In this document: piece after piece, positions 18,773 through 27,907 of the stretch
Position numbering within the stretch: the stretch's first letter is position 1
Layout of the letters: every line of letters starts with the position of its first letter
Assembly (NCBI RefSeq): GCF_003627815.1
Contig: NZ_CP032698.1
Location: forward strand, 186,001-250,000
DNA from: Streptomyces hundungensis
GTDB lineage: Bacteria > Actinomycetota > Actinomycetes > Streptomycetales > Streptomycetaceae
DNA length: 64,000 bases
Direction: 5' to 3'
Notes under the pieces: model-generated
Seen by the model: the letters and a program-made list of their open reading frames with translations, nothing else
Databases searched by the model: none
Told to the model about the DNA's origin: nothing
Translations under genes and position numbers: made by a program

Positions 18773-19228
18773 ATGGAATCACTCGACCGGATAGACCGGA
18801 ACATCCTCGCCCTGCTCCAGGCCGACGGCCGGCTGACCGGTGCGGAGGTGGGGCGCCGCGTCGGACTGTCCCAACCCGCGGCCAGCGCGCGCATCCAACG
18901 TCTGGAGAGGAACGGCGTCATCACCGGCTACCGGGCTGTGGTCGACCCGGTGGCCCTCGGGCTGAACATCCACGCGACCATCCGCCTGCGTACCACGCAC
19001 GCCCAGCTCCCCCACGCCTTGACCTTCGCCTCCAGGACGCCCGAGATCGCCTCCACCCTCAGAGTCACCGGCGAAGACTGCCTCATCTTCGACGTCTACT
19101 GCCCACAGGCGGAACGACTCGAAGAAGTCGTCGACGCACTTGCCCGTTACGGCCCCGTCACCACGTCCCTCGTGCTCCGTGTCTACCCCCAAAAGCCGCT
19201 GACCGAAGCCGCGTCGACAACGTCATGA
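18773..19228 (+). CDS. Lrp/AsnC family transcriptional regulator
   Basis: A 151-aa feast/famine regulator. Residues ~4-55 form the helix-turn-helix (LDRIDRNILALLQADGRLTG, then EVGRRVGLSQPAASARIQRL). Residues ~70-145 form the ligand-binding RAM domain (SRTPEIASTLRVTGEDCLIF). The ATG at 18773 is used; a GTG 12 bases upstream is an alternative. Members typically respond to amino acids. It is divergent from the RBBP9-like hydrolase gene, the likely target. Confidence 0.92.
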   Translation: MESLDRIDRNILALLQADGRLTGAEVGRRVGLSQPAASARIQRLERNGVITGYRAVVDPVALGLNIHATIRLRTTHAQLPHALTFASRTPEIASTLRVTGEDCLIFDVYCPQAERLEEVVDALARYGPVTTSLVLRVYPQKPLTEAASTTS

Positions 19229-19340
19229 TCCTCAACACCGGTGCGGCGCTGGGCCGTTGCAGGCAAGGGCACGGTCCGGGACGGGCAAGCGGCGACGGGG
19301 GCGGAGCCGTGGCGGTCGCCGCCGACCGGGCTGGAATGGG

Positions 19341-20135
19341 TCAGCCGCGGACACCGAAGTCGACGCGGTCGGTGAGACCGGCGGCGGCGAAGGCGGCGAC
19401 CAACTCGTCGCGCCCTTCGGTGAAGTGCGCCCAACTGTCGTAGTGGACAGGGACCACGCGTCCGGCGTCCAGGATCTTCGCGGCCTGGGCGGCCTGGGCG
19501 CTGTCCAGGACGAGCACCTCACCGTCGAAGATCTCGCGGAAACGGGGTGCTCCGGCGAAGAGCAGGGCCGTGTCGATCGGGGCGAAGCGCTCGGCGATCT
19601 CCCTGACCGCGTCGAGAGAGGCGTTGTCGCCGCTCACGTAGACGGTGGGCAGACCCTCGCCGGTCAGGACGAATCCGACGACCTGGCCGGTGATCGGCTC
19701 GACGTCCTCACGCTTGCCGGGGCCGTGGATGGCGGGGACGCCCGTAACGGTGACCGTGCCCGGGCCGCCGTCCCGGCGCTCGAGCGCGACCGACTGCCAG
19801 TCGACGAGGCCGGTGGCCGACTCCCCGAGGCGCTCTCCGCCGCCGGGGGTGGTGAGCGTCAGCGGGACATCGGCGAGCAGCGCCCGGCCGGAGGTGTCGA
19901 GGTTGTCGGCGTGCTCGTCGTGCGAGAGCAGGACCACGTCGATGCGACCGAGATCGTCCTGGCTGCCACCGGCCGACGCCGTCTTGGTCAGCAGGACGTT
20001 CGGTGACGGGTGCGCGCCGGGGCCGTCGAAGGTCGGGTCGGTGAGAAAGCGCAGGCCGCCGTATTCGAAGAGCGCGGTCGGGCCACCAAAGACGCGGACG
20101 GGGAACGGGACGGTGCGCAGCGTCGGAGAAGACAC
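19341..20135 (-). CDS. MBL-fold metallo-hydrolase (UlaG-like)
   Basis: A 264-aa metallo-beta-lactamase-fold protein of the UlaG/YfiT type. FLTDPTFDGPG near residue 32, LLSHDEHADNLD (the HxxxxDH-like metal motif, here SHDEHAD), PAIHGPG, VYVSGDNAS and VPVHYDSWAHF supply the expected metal ligands. It starts at GTG with GAGGAA upstream. It is divergent from a CGNR regulator gene, and an inverted repeat (CTCACGG/CCGTGAG) lies between them, so it is probably that regulator's target. The substrate is unknown. Confidence 0.9.
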   Translation of the reverse strand: MSSPTLRTVPFPVRVFGGPTALFEYGGLRFLTDPTFDGPGAHPSPNVLLTKTASAGGSQDDLGRIDVVLLSHDEHADNLDTSGRALLADVPLTLTTPGGGERLGESATGLVDWQSVALERRDGGPGTVTVTGVPAIHGPGKREDVEPITGQVVGFVLTGEGLPTVYVSGDNASLDAVREIAERFAPIDTALLFAGAPRFREIFDGEVLVLDSAQAAQAAKILDAGRVVPVHYDSWAHFTEGRDELVAAFAAAGLTDRVDFGVRG

Positions 20136-20146
20136 GAGAAGGGTTC

Positions 20147-20199
20147 CTCACGGATAGAGTGCGTGTTAACCGTGAGTCGACCGTAGGCCCATCTCACGG
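20147..20199. promoter_or_regulatory. Candidate operator of the CGNR regulator
   Basis: CTCACGG at 20147-20153 and CCGTGAG at 20170-20176 form a perfect 7-bp inverted repeat with a 16-base spacer. A third copy, CTCACGG, lies at 20193-20199. All are within the 91-bp gap between the divergent metallo-hydrolase and CGNR genes. The placement suggests a binding site controlling both. Confidence 0.5.
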
Positions 20200-20226
20200 A
20201 TGGAAGCAACCCGTAACATGAGAAGC

Positions 20227-20820
20227 ATGGAAGACTTCGTAACGGATGAAGCCACTCCGCCGACGGCACCCGGCGAGGACGAGCACCCCGCCCTGGCGCT
20301 GGCCAACAGTGCTCCCGCCCTGACCGGCGGGCACACTGCGGACCTCCTGAGCACCCCGGTGCAGGCCGAGCGGTGGCTGGCGCGGCGCGAACTCGCCCCG
20401 CCCGACGCCGGCTTGGCGGAGGTGTGCGCGTCACGGCTGCGCTCGTTGCGCGAACAGGTCAGGTCGCTCCTGGCCTCCCAGGTCGCCGGACAGACCCCGC
20501 CGCCCGCCGCCGTCGCGGCGATCAACGACGCGATGACCCGCGTGCCCACCGCGCCCCTTCTGCTGTGGGACGAGGAGACCGGGCCCTGCCGCGTCGCTCC
20601 CCACCCCGTCACCGCGATCGTCGAGCACGCCCTGGCCGTCATCGCCGCCGACGCCGCCGACCTGCTGACCAGCCCCGACGCCGCCCGCCTGACCGCCTGC
20701 GCCTCCCCGCCCTGCAACCGGTTCCTGCTCAAGCACGGCCGCCGCCAGTGGTGCTCCACCCGCTGCGGCGACCGCGCCCGCGCCGCCCGCGCGTACGCCC
20801 GCCGAACCGCGACGGATTGA
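20227..20820 (+). CDS. CGNR zinc-finger / ABATE-domain regulator
   Basis: A 197-aa protein with an N-terminal ABATE (stress-related ligand-binding) domain, beginning around HPALALANSAPAL, and a C-terminal CGNR-type zinc finger. The finger is read as CASPPCNRFLLKHGRRQWCS..CGDRARAARAYARR: four Cys and an Arg-rich tail. Here the name-giving CGNR motif reads CGDR. The ATG at 20227 is preferred; an in-frame ATG at 20200 lies over the third CTCACGG site. Family members are transcription regulators found beside the genes they control, here the divergent metallo-hydrolase. Confidence 0.88.
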   Translation: MEDFVTDEATPPTAPGEDEHPALALANSAPALTGGHTADLLSTPVQAERWLARRELAPPDAGLAEVCASRLRSLREQVRSLLASQVAGQTPPPAAVAAINDAMTRVPTAPLLLWDEETGPCRVAPHPVTAIVEHALAVIAADAADLLTSPDAARLTACASPPCNRFLLKHGRRQWCSTRCGDRARAARAYARRTATD

Positions 20821-21093
20821 CGACGTCCCATCACCGACCGAACAGGTCATTGCACAGACCGGCAGGATTAAGTTCCCGCGAACCCGGCTTCGTCAGGACG
20901 AAACGCGGCTCTCGCGGTCGCGGGGCCGCGAACCATCCCGACGGCCGCCCCAGCCGCCATGTCACGGGCAGCGCCCGCGCGTTCACCGCGTTTACTCCCC
21001 CGCCCGCACCGCCGCAGAGGCCCTCCGGCCCATAGGCCCCGGATCGAAAGTATTTCTGGGGCGGCTGTTGGGTCGCTTCGCTAGGGTGCGGCC

Positions 21094-21792
21094 ATGGTGA
21101 ACTACGTGCTGGTTGCAGGTGCGCGTCTCGGGTCGTGGGCGTGGGACGAGGTGGTACCGCGGCTGAGAGCGGCCGGCCACGGGGTCCACCCGCTGACGCT
21201 GTCCGGACTCGCCGAGAAACAAGGCGTGCCGGCCGGGCAGCAGACGCACGTTCAGGACATCGTCGACGAGGTCGAGCGTCAGGATCTGCACGACGTCGTC
21301 CTGGTGGGTCACAGTTATGCGGGCATCCCCGTCGGTCAGGCCGCCGAGCGGATCGGCGACCGGCTGGCACGCGTGGTCTTCGTCGACTCCAGCGTTCCGG
21401 CCCATGGCGAAACATTCGTCTCCGCCTGGCCGGACGGCGGAGAGATGGTGAGGGCGTCGATCGCCGAGAACGGGGGATTCTGGCCGGTCGCCCCCGCATC
21501 CCACTTCGAGGGTCACGGCCTCACCGATGAGCAGGTCGCACGGATCGTTCGCGGCTCGACGCCGCACCCGGGCGCCACACTGACCGAACCCGCCGTGATG
21601 GAACGCCCGCTCGGTGACCTCCCGGCGACCTACATCAAGTGCACGCTCGGTGACCCCGAGCCGAGCGACGACGTGGCAGAGCTACTGGCCGGCGAGCACT
21701 GGCAGCTGATCGAGATGGACACCGGCCACTGGCCGATGCTCTCCCAGCCGCGCGAACTGGCGCAGATCCTCCTCGACACGGTCGGCGCGTGA
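21094..21792 (+). CDS. Alpha/beta hydrolase
   Basis: A 232-aa hydrolase. LVAGARLGSWAWDEV is the oxyanion-hole region (usually HGxxxxxW; here the His-Gly is Ala-Gly). VLVGHSYAGIPV is the nucleophile elbow with Ser, and the C-terminal MDTGHWPMLSQP carries the catalytic His. This matches a large Streptomyces group of small esterase-like proteins with this ending. It has its own short leader and no obvious operon partners; a convergent HTH gene follows 9 bp downstream. Substrate unknown. Confidence 0.9.
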   Translation: MVNYVLVAGARLGSWAWDEVVPRLRAAGHGVHPLTLSGLAEKQGVPAGQQTHVQDIVDEVERQDLHDVVLVGHSYAGIPVGQAAERIGDRLARVVFVDSSVPAHGETFVSAWPDGGEMVRASIAENGGFWPVAPASHFEGHGLTDEQVARIVRGSTPHPGATLTEPAVMERPLGDLPATYIKCTLGDPEPSDDVAELLAGEHWQLIEMDTGHWPMLSQPRELAQILLDTVGA

Positions 21793-21801
21793 CCGCACGT
21801 T

Positions 21802-22821
21802 TCATTCCCCGCGTGGGCCCGAAGGCGCGGCGGCCGGCAGCGCGTGTCGCTTCCAGGCGATGCCGTAGAGACCTGCATGGCATTTCGCGGGCATGATGTG
21901 CACGCTGTGGGACGCGTCCAGGGAAAGCGGTCGGATGTCCTCGGCCGTGCGTTCCGAGCTCTGCCGGTAGTAGCCGTGCACGGATGACGGCAGGCGTCTC
22001 GGGTGGAAGAAGATGTGCAGCAGATAGTGCCGCACGGGTACGGGCAGGGTGCGTTCGTGATGGTCGGAGGACCGCCAGCGCGGCCCGACGTCGAGGGTGT
22101 AGTCGATGATCGCGGTCTCTCCGCGTCGCAGGGTCCGGCCGAACCCGACGTCGAAGATCGCGGAACGCACCTCCTGGCGGAAGCGGAGCGCCTCCAGACG
22201 ACCACAGTTGACGGTGACCTGGACCGAGGGTGTGTCGGGGTCATCAAAATTGTGATGGGCCGTCAGATGGCGGACGCCGTCGCACAGGGCGCGTACGACA
22301 TGGTTCACCATGTAGCGCGCGATGCACCCCTGGTCGTCCAGGAAGAGTGTCTCCTGTACGGACAGGGTGACCAGGCCCTCGTTGAAGCGGTACGCGTCGG
22401 GGCCGAGGGCCACCTCAAGGGGCGCGCCCGGGCTCAGGACGCGGGACAGGGCCTCGGGCACCGGGCTCCTCAGCGCCAGCGCCCTGCCGCGGGGGCGGCG
22501 GGTGGTGAGCAGGGTCTGCAAAGCACCCTGCGGCATGCCGAGGATGACCTCGATCGCGGCCACCGCTTGGAGCGACTGCTCCCGTTCGGGCTGGCTGCGC
22601 CCGCGCTGCCAGTGGCTGAGCGTCGCCGGGCTCACCGAGATGCCGCGCTCGCCGAGATGGTGGTGCAGACGCTGGAGCGACAGGCCGTCCGCCCTGAGCG
22701 CCTCGTGCAGCGCCTCGCCGAAGGTGATTCTGGCAGCCGGATCCGCGCACGCACTCCCTTCGGGACGCTGTGACACGGGCTCGGGGCGGCCCGTCGCCGA
22801 CGGTGGGTCCAAGTGGTTCAT
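21802..22821 (-). CDS. Helix-turn-helix (XRE-like) regulator with large C-terminal domain
   Basis: A 339-aa protein starting at ATG 22821, chosen because GGGAG precedes it; a TTG 18 bases upstream is weaker. Residues ~36-95 form an XRE-like helix-turn-helix (LSLQRLHHHLGERGISVSPA, TLSHWQRGRSQPEREQSLQA). The remaining ~240 residues contain NCGRLEALRFRQEVRSAIFD and PVPVRHYLLHIFFHPRRLPS. This looks like a sensor or effector domain of a Streptomyces-specific type that I do not recognise. It may control the secreted protease gene upstream in the same orientation. Confidence 0.8.
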   Translation of the reverse strand: MNHLDPPSATGRPEPVSQRPEGSACADPAARITFGEALHEALRADGLSLQRLHHHLGERGISVSPATLSHWQRGRSQPEREQSLQAVAAIEVILGMPQGALQTLLTTRRPRGRALALRSPVPEALSRVLSPGAPLEVALGPDAYRFNEGLVTLSVQETLFLDDQGCIARYMVNHVVRALCDGVRHLTAHHNFDDPDTPSVQVTVNCGRLEALRFRQEVRSAIFDVGFGRTLRRGETAIIDYTLDVGPRWRSSDHHERTLPVPVRHYLLHIFFHPRRLPSSVHGYYRQSSERTAEDIRPLSLDASHSVHIMPAKCHAGLYGIAWKRHALPAAAPSGPRGE

Positions 22822-22852
22822 GGGTGCTCCCGGCGGCAAGGTGGAGGGTCCG

Positions 22853-22888
22853 GCGGGGCCGCCGCTCGTGGGGGTGCGGCGGCCCCGC
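22853..22888 (-). terminator. Strong hairpin, likely terminator of the protease gene
   Basis: Perfect 13-bp inverted repeat: GCGGGGCCGCCGC at 22853-22865 and its complement at 22876-22888, with a 10-base loop. It lies between the stop of the leftward protease gene (22985) and the start of the HTH gene (22821). Streptomyces terminators often lack a long U-run, so the stem alone is good evidence. Confidence 0.7.
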
Positions 22889-22984
22889 TTTCGTGGCTCA
22901 CCCGCCGGATGGGTACGGGTGAGCCGTCGGCCCGGGGCGGCGGCCGAGCAGGCGTCGCCGCGACGGGCCGCGTACGTGCGCCGG

Positions 22985-24190
22985 TCAGGCGGTGTTGAGG
23001 GTCAGGCCGTAGTACTGGAGGGTGTCGTCGAGGGGCTCGAAGTAGGAGACGCCCTGTCCGTAGACGCCGTCACACTGGTTGTCGTTCTGCCCGCCCGAGG
23101 TCATGCCCTGGCCCTGGTGACCGGAGACCCAGGGCCCTCCGCTGTCACCGCCGAGGTCACATACATCGCTCAGCCCGACATTAGTCACCAGCGTGGCGGG
23201 CTGCCCCGGATCGGTGTAGGTCACCGAGTAGTTGTAGGACTGGATCGAACCGCAGGTCCAGTGGGAGGTGGCGCCGGACTTGCAGACGTCGGAACCAACA
23301 GGCGCCCTTCGGCTGCCCGAGACGGCGACGTTGGAGCCGTTGCCCCAAGTGCCGATCTGCGGAGTGATCACGGTCCCGTTGTCGACGGACGCGAGTCCCA
23401 TGTCGACGCTGTCCCGGCCGTGGTGGAAGCGGGTGGTGGTGCCCTTGGCGAAGTGCGTGCCGTTGAAGTACAGATCGGGCGAGGTCTCGACGCAATGGCC
23501 GGCGGTGACCAGGACCTGACGACCGGACGAGTCCTGGGCGCCGAAGCCGACCGAGCAGTAGTGGTTGCCGTAGTCCATGCGGCTGCCGGGGTAGATGGTC
23601 GTGGCCATCGAGACAGCCTTGCCGCCGCCGCTTCGCACGGCGACGGCCGACCCGAAGGACTCGGCCTTCTTGAGGAACGCCTGGTCGGCGGCCGTCACCT
23701 TGTCGCCCACCTGGACCACGACCTTGTCCGCGGCGGGATCCACACCCCAGCCGCGCACTCCGGCCGGCAGACCGTGTGCGGCGGCAGCGCGGTCCAGCTC
23801 GGCCTTGACGCGGTCCAGCTCGCTCGAAGTGTGCCCGGATATACGGGCTTTGAGGCCGGCGGCCTCGACACGTCGGGCCGCCTGGGCGTCGGGCACGTTG
23901 AGGGTGAGTCTCCCGGCGCGGTCGAACCAGGCTCCGCGGGGGTCGGCGTCCGGACCGCGCAGTGCGGCGAGTACCGCCTGCTGATGGGCCTGGGAGTCGA
24001 GCCTCCGCACAGCGGCGTCGTCGCTGATGCCGAGCGAGCCGGCGAGTGCGTGCACCATGTCCTGCTGATACTGCCCGCCGGGGGTGGGGGACGCCTCCCC
24101 TGAGGCGCCGTGCGCCGGCACGGCCCCAGCGACCATGACCAGCGCCGCCGTTGTCGCACCGGATGCCAGAATCGCTCGTAGACGAAGCAC
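22985..24190 (-). CDS. Secreted S1-family serine protease (streptogrisin-like)
   Basis: A 401-aa prepro-protease. Signal peptide residues 1-~30 (ASGATTAALVMVAGAVPAHG). The propeptide runs to about 195, with the alpha-lytic protease pro-domain pattern (FDRAGRLTLNVPDAQAARRV). The chymotrypsin-fold mature enzyme has the full triad: VTAGHC (His), DSVDMGLASV (Asp) and GGDSGGPW (Ser), with paired cysteines around each. It starts at GTG with AGGAGA upstream. No chitin-binding tail is present. It should be exported and self-processed; specificity is unknown. Confidence 0.94.
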   Translation of the reverse strand: MLRLRAILASGATTAALVMVAGAVPAHGASGEASPTPGGQYQQDMVHALAGSLGISDDAAVRRLDSQAHQQAVLAALRGPDADPRGAWFDRAGRLTLNVPDAQAARRVEAAGLKARISGHTSSELDRVKAELDRAAAAHGLPAGVRGWGVDPAADKVVVQVGDKVTAADQAFLKKAESFGSAVAVRSGGGKAVSMATTIYPGSRMDYGNHYCSVGFGAQDSSGRQVLVTAGHCVETSPDLYFNGTHFAKGTTTRFHHGRDSVDMGLASVDNGTVITPQIGTWGNGSNVAVSGSRRAPVGSDVCKSGATSHWTCGSIQSYNYSVTYTDPGQPATLVTNVGLSDVCDLGGDSGGPWVSGHQGQGMTSGGQNDNQCDGVYGQGVSYFEPLDDTLQYYGLTLNTA

Positions 24191-25024
24191 GATGTCTCCT
24201 GTTTTTGAGCAGCCGCCATGGCGGCGTATGTGGGGGGTGGGGAAAGCGCGGCTACGGGTGGGGGGTGGGGAATCCGTAACCGCAGGAGAACTTTCCTAGG
24301 CGGACGCGGCCATGACAAGGTCACGGCGAGCGGCAAAAATTAACAGAACCGCGGCGAACTGTTTACGCGGGAAATGCGGCTCGGCGGACCCGCATTCCCG
24401 AGCCCGACCCGGACTCAGCCTGAACTCGGCACCTGCCGACGCTCGTTTGCCGTTATTCGCACCCAACTCACGCAATGTGCAAGGGCGTTGCGGTTCGAAG
24501 CGGTGGACGTTGCGGCTGACTGATGCTGAACCTCCGCTTGGTCCGCGAATACGAGACGCTCCCCGCCCGCTCCGGAGCCACGATTCACCTCGCCATGTCC
24601 GACGTCATGGCCCGCCGCCGCACCGGCGAAGCCACCACCTCCTGGCGCGACGCGACACACGCCGGTTGGTCGGTACGGCTACACCATCAACCTCAGGATC
24701 GAGAGTCTGCCGCCCGTCGACACCAAGGGGGCGACGCCCGCGGGACACCAGCGGCATCCCGCCGGATCTCACGCGGTGGAGGTACGATCCGGCCACTCGG
24801 CAGCCCCAGGACACCGGACACAACGGAGCAGGCCACCGGCGCCCGACAAGGGAGTCGGGGACCTTGTCCGGCCTGACCGGGGTGCCCGGGGTGCCCGGGG
24901 TGCCCGGGGTGTCCGGGGTGCCCGGGGTGCCCGGGGTGCCCGGGATGCTCAACTCCTTCGGAGAGTGGACCTCGCGGGCCGGGGAATCCGCTGGTGACAG
25001 CCGCATGCGCAGGGGAGACGTTCC
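24191..25024. other. 834-bp intergenic region with decayed coding-like stretches
   Basis: The left ~130 bases are the protease promoter region. From ~24520 to 24800 short frames with coding-like codon use appear (for example DVMARRRTGEATTSW, then after a shift GYTINLRIESLPPVDT), which looks like a broken gene; no family was recognised. A 9-bp tandem repeat follows at 24879-24941. No intact gene was found. Confidence 0.4.
24879..24941. repeat. Tandem 9-bp repeat, seven copies
   Basis: Seven consecutive copies of GGGGTGCCC (the fourth reads GGGGTGTCC). If read as protein they would give Gly-Val-Pro repeats, but no supported gene covers them. Located 84 bp before a membrane-protein gene. Confidence 0.85.
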
Positions 25025-25762
25025 ATGGACTCAGGCAGGAAGACGCCCGACCACCGGGTGAAGGCACGCGAACGTCTCCCGCGCCACGAGCGCCGCGGCG
25101 AGGCCCGGCTGCCCGCGGTGCTCGCCACACTGGCCGCGATCCTGCTCTACCTCGCCCTGCCGGAACGACTCCTGTTCGTCCCGCGCTTCATCCTGCCGGC
25201 GCTGGAAGTGCTGCTGCTGATCCCGCTGATCGCGGTCAATCCGCGCCGAATGACCCGGCAGAACCGCTTCTCCCGGATCGTGTCGCTGAGCCTGGTCGCC
25301 TTGATCGGCCTCAGCAACCTGGTCTCGCTCGGCCTGCTGGTGCACGCCCTGGTCACCGACAAGGCTCAGGAGGGCGGCCCCCTGCTGGTCGCCGCGCTCC
25401 AGGTCTGGGCCACCGGCATCATCGTCTTCGGCCTGGCGTTCTGGGAGCTCGACCGCGGCGGCCCGGTGGTGCGCACCCAGGCGAAGCGCTCCGAACTGCC
25501 GCTGGCGGACTTCCGGTTCTCCCAGGACGAGAACGACGACGCCGTCGAGGAGGTCGCCGACGGCGCGTCCCGCACCAGCGACTGGGTCCCCACTTTGATG
25601 GACTACCTGTACGTCTCGGTGACCAACTCCACCGCCTTCAGCCCCACCGACACCATGCCGCTCTCCACCCGGGCCAAGGCCCTGATGGCCGTGGAGAGCA
25701 TCGCCGCCCTCATCACCTCCCTGCTCGTCATCGCCCACGCGGTCGGCGTCCTCGACAAGTAG
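25025..25762 (+). CDS. Membrane protein, DUF1345-like
   Basis: A 245-aa protein with a basic N-terminus and five hydrophobic spans (LPAVLATLAAILLYLALP, FILPALEVLLLIPLIAV, IVSLSLVALIGLSNLVSLGL, LLVAALQVWATGIIVFGLAF and the C-terminal AALITSLLVIAHAVGVL). The segment YLYVSVTNSTAFSPTDTMPL before the last helix resembles the selectivity-like motif of DUF1345 proteins, which have a channel-like two-helix end. The acidic loop DENDDAVEEVADG is cytoplasmic or exposed. It stands alone. Function unknown. Confidence 0.78.
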   Translation: MDSGRKTPDHRVKARERLPRHERRGEARLPAVLATLAAILLYLALPERLLFVPRFILPALEVLLLIPLIAVNPRRMTRQNRFSRIVSLSLVALIGLSNLVSLGLLVHALVTDKAQEGGPLLVAALQVWATGIIVFGLAFWELDRGGPVVRTQAKRSELPLADFRFSQDENDDAVEEVADGASRTSDWVPTLMDYLYVSVTNSTAFSPTDTMPLSTRAKALMAVESIAALITSLLVIAHAVGVLDK

Positions 25763-26203
25763 CACGAGGCACCGATCGAGACCGCGGGGACGCGGCCCGT
25801 CCTGTCGCAGCACGGGGGCATTCGCCCAGGGGGCTTCAGACGGCGCGGCGCGGGGCGGGGCGGGGCCTTCGCTGTGATCACTGCCTCCCGGCACTGCCCT
25901 CAACCCACGACCGGTCTGATCGCAGCCCCCATACGGTGATCCGAACGCCCTGGATGCGACGGTCGCCCAGGGCGCGGGTGATGAGGCCCAGCGCGAGGTC
26001 GGTGCGCTGCTCGTTGATCTGCTCGTTGATCTGCTCGGCGGCGCGGAGGAAAGGTCCCCCAAGCGCGCGCGGCCCGCCGACCGTCCCCTCCCGGAGGAGG
26101 AGGCCCGACCGGGCCCCAGGTCCCGGCCCAGGGGTGGACGGGACCCCGGTCCTCGTCCCGTTGGGCGATGTGCCGTACCAGGGCGGATTCCTAGCCTCAG
26201 GGC
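25763..26203. other. Intergenic region with a possible gene remnant
   Basis: On the reverse strand, ~26050 down to 25878 reads as coding-like sequence (RAAEQINEQINEQRTDLALG, then LITRALGDRRIQGVRITVWG) with good third-position GC, but no start or family was found. It may be the C-terminal stub of a lost gene. A 12-bp direct repeat (GTTGATCTGCTC twice) lies inside it. The promoter of the following hydrolase must lie at the right end. Confidence 0.35.
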
Positions 26204-27814
26204 ATGCGATCACACGAAGCGGACGATGCACAAAAAGCCCCCGTTATCACTGTCAGCCCCACCGCACGCCGCGTCCTGGGCGTGGGCCTCGCCCTCGCCG
26301 CCTGCCTCACGTTCTCCCCCGTCCTCGCCACGGCCGCCGAGACCCCGGCCCCGAACAACTCCGGCGCCGGACTGGACCGGTACTACCGCCAGCACCTCGA
26401 CTGGGGCAGTTGCATCAAGGGCCCCGACGACACCACGGGTCGCGATCTGGATCAGGCAGGCGTGCAGTGCGCGGACGTCACCGTGCCCCTGGACTACGCG
26501 CGCCCCCGGGGGCGCACGATCACCGTGGCGATCTCCCGGCTCAAGGCCGCCGACACACGTCACCGCATCGGCGCGATCCTCCTCAACAACGGCGGTCCGG
26601 GCGGTCCCGCGCTCCAGTCCCCGCCGCAGGCCCGTACGTCGATGAAGGAGGTAGGCGCGCGCTACGACATCGTCGGCTTCGACCCGCGCTTCATCGGGCG
26701 CAGCACCGCGCTGGACTGCGGACTGCCCGTCGGTATGACCTGGCTGTCCGCCGGCGCCGACCGGGCGGGCTTCGACCGCCAGGTCGCCCTTCAGAAGAGC
26801 CTGGCCGACAAGTGCCGGGCCACCGATGCCGCGGTGCTCCCGTACATCACCACCCGCAACACGGCCCGCGACATGGACGTCATCCGCGGCACGCTCGGCG
26901 AGCGGAAGATCTCCTTCCTCGGCTACTCGTACGGCACCTACCTGGGCACGGTCTACACGCAGATGTTCCCCGGCCGCTACGACCGGATGGTGCTGGACGG
27001 GGCGATCAACCCGGGCGACTACCGCCCCCGACTGCTGAAGGGCACCGAGCGCGAGAACGAGAAGGCGCTGTCCGACTGGGCCGCCTGGGCCGCGGGGCAC
27101 CACGACAGTTACGGCCTCGGCCACAGCCGAACCGAGGTGCTCGCCACCGTCGATCGCATCGTCGCGGCGGCCTCGCGCGGTCCGCTGACGATCGGCTCCG
27201 GCGCCAACGCCTTCCGGATCGACGACAGCCAGGTGCCGCTCCTGCTGCTCTCGGGCCTCGCGGACGACACCACCCCGGCGCGGGCGTCGTTCGGCGAGCT
27301 GGTTTCCGTACTGGCCAAAGCCAGTGAAGGACGGCCGACGACCGTGCCGCCGGCACTCGTCCCGGAGCTCCGGTACGTGCTGCGCGGTGAGGGCGAGCCC
27401 ACCGGCGCGCAGTCCGCCGTCATCTGCGGGGACGTGCCCGCCGCGCGGGATCCCGAGCTCTATTGGCGCGACATCGAGCGCAACCGCACCGCGCACCCGC
27501 TGTTCGGCGCTCTCACCAACAACATCAACCCCTGCGCCTTCTGGGACTCGCCTCGCGAAGAGCCCACCCGGGTGCGGCGCGATGCCCCGGCTCTGATCGT
27601 CGCCGCCACCGGTGACCCGCGTACGACGTACAAGGGAAGCGTCGAGCTTCGCAAGCAGCTGCCGAGTTCCAGGCTGGTCACCCTCGCGGGCGCCAACCGG
27701 CACGCCCTCTTCGGGCGCTACGGCAACGCGTGCGTGGACGACCAGGTCAACCGGTACCTGGCCACCGGCAAGCTGCCGGCCACGGACCGGACCTGCGTCA
27801 AGCAAGCGGGGTAG
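26204..27814 (+). CDS. Secreted TAP-type alpha/beta hydrolase (tripeptidyl aminopeptidase family)
   Basis: A 536-aa S33-type hydrolase. Signal peptide ~20-45 (VLGVGLALAACLTFSPVLAT, then AAE). Oxyanion region LLNNGGPGGPAL, nucleophile elbow FLGYSYGTYLG, acid loop AATGDPRTTY and His near GANRHALFG give the triad. The C-terminal TAP-like domain ends with a Cys pair (ACVDDQV..DRTCV). Length and layout match Streptomyces tripeptidyl aminopeptidases, which remove N-terminal tripeptides from secreted proteins. In this family the elbow is usually GxSYGT, as seen here. Confidence 0.92.
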   Translation: MRSHEADDAQKAPVITVSPTARRVLGVGLALAACLTFSPVLATAAETPAPNNSGAGLDRYYRQHLDWGSCIKGPDDTTGRDLDQAGVQCADVTVPLDYARPRGRTITVAISRLKAADTRHRIGAILLNNGGPGGPALQSPPQARTSMKEVGARYDIVGFDPRFIGRSTALDCGLPVGMTWLSAGADRAGFDRQVALQKSLADKCRATDAAVLPYITTRNTARDMDVIRGTLGERKISFLGYSYGTYLGTVYTQMFPGRYDRMVLDGAINPGDYRPRLLKGTERENEKALSDWAAWAAGHHDSYGLGHSRTEVLATVDRIVAAASRGPLTIGSGANAFRIDDSQVPLLLLSGLADDTTPARASFGELVSVLAKASEGRPTTVPPALVPELRYVLRGEGEPTGAQSAVICGDVPAARDPELYWRDIERNRTAHPLFGALTNNINPCAFWDSPREEPTRVRRDAPALIVAATGDPRTTYKGSVELRKQLPSSRLVTLAGANRHALFGRYGNACVDDQVNRYLATGKLPATDRTCVKQAG

Positions 27815-27907
27815 CGGCCGGCGAGCCCTGACCTCAAGTTCACGACGGCGTCGGCTCCGCAGGCAGCTCCCCCCTGCCGGTCACCGCCATCAAGGCCTCC
27901 ACCCCGG

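Noticed and set aside
24879..24941. CRISPR array
   Set aside because: The repeats are contiguous 9-mers without spacers, and no cas gene is in the window.
24312..25061. 249-codon forward frame containing Gly-Val-Pro repeats as a collagen-like protein
   Set aside because: The repeat comes from a 9-bp DNA minisatellite, the flanking translation is Arg/Pro-rich noise, and no ribosome site or family supports it.
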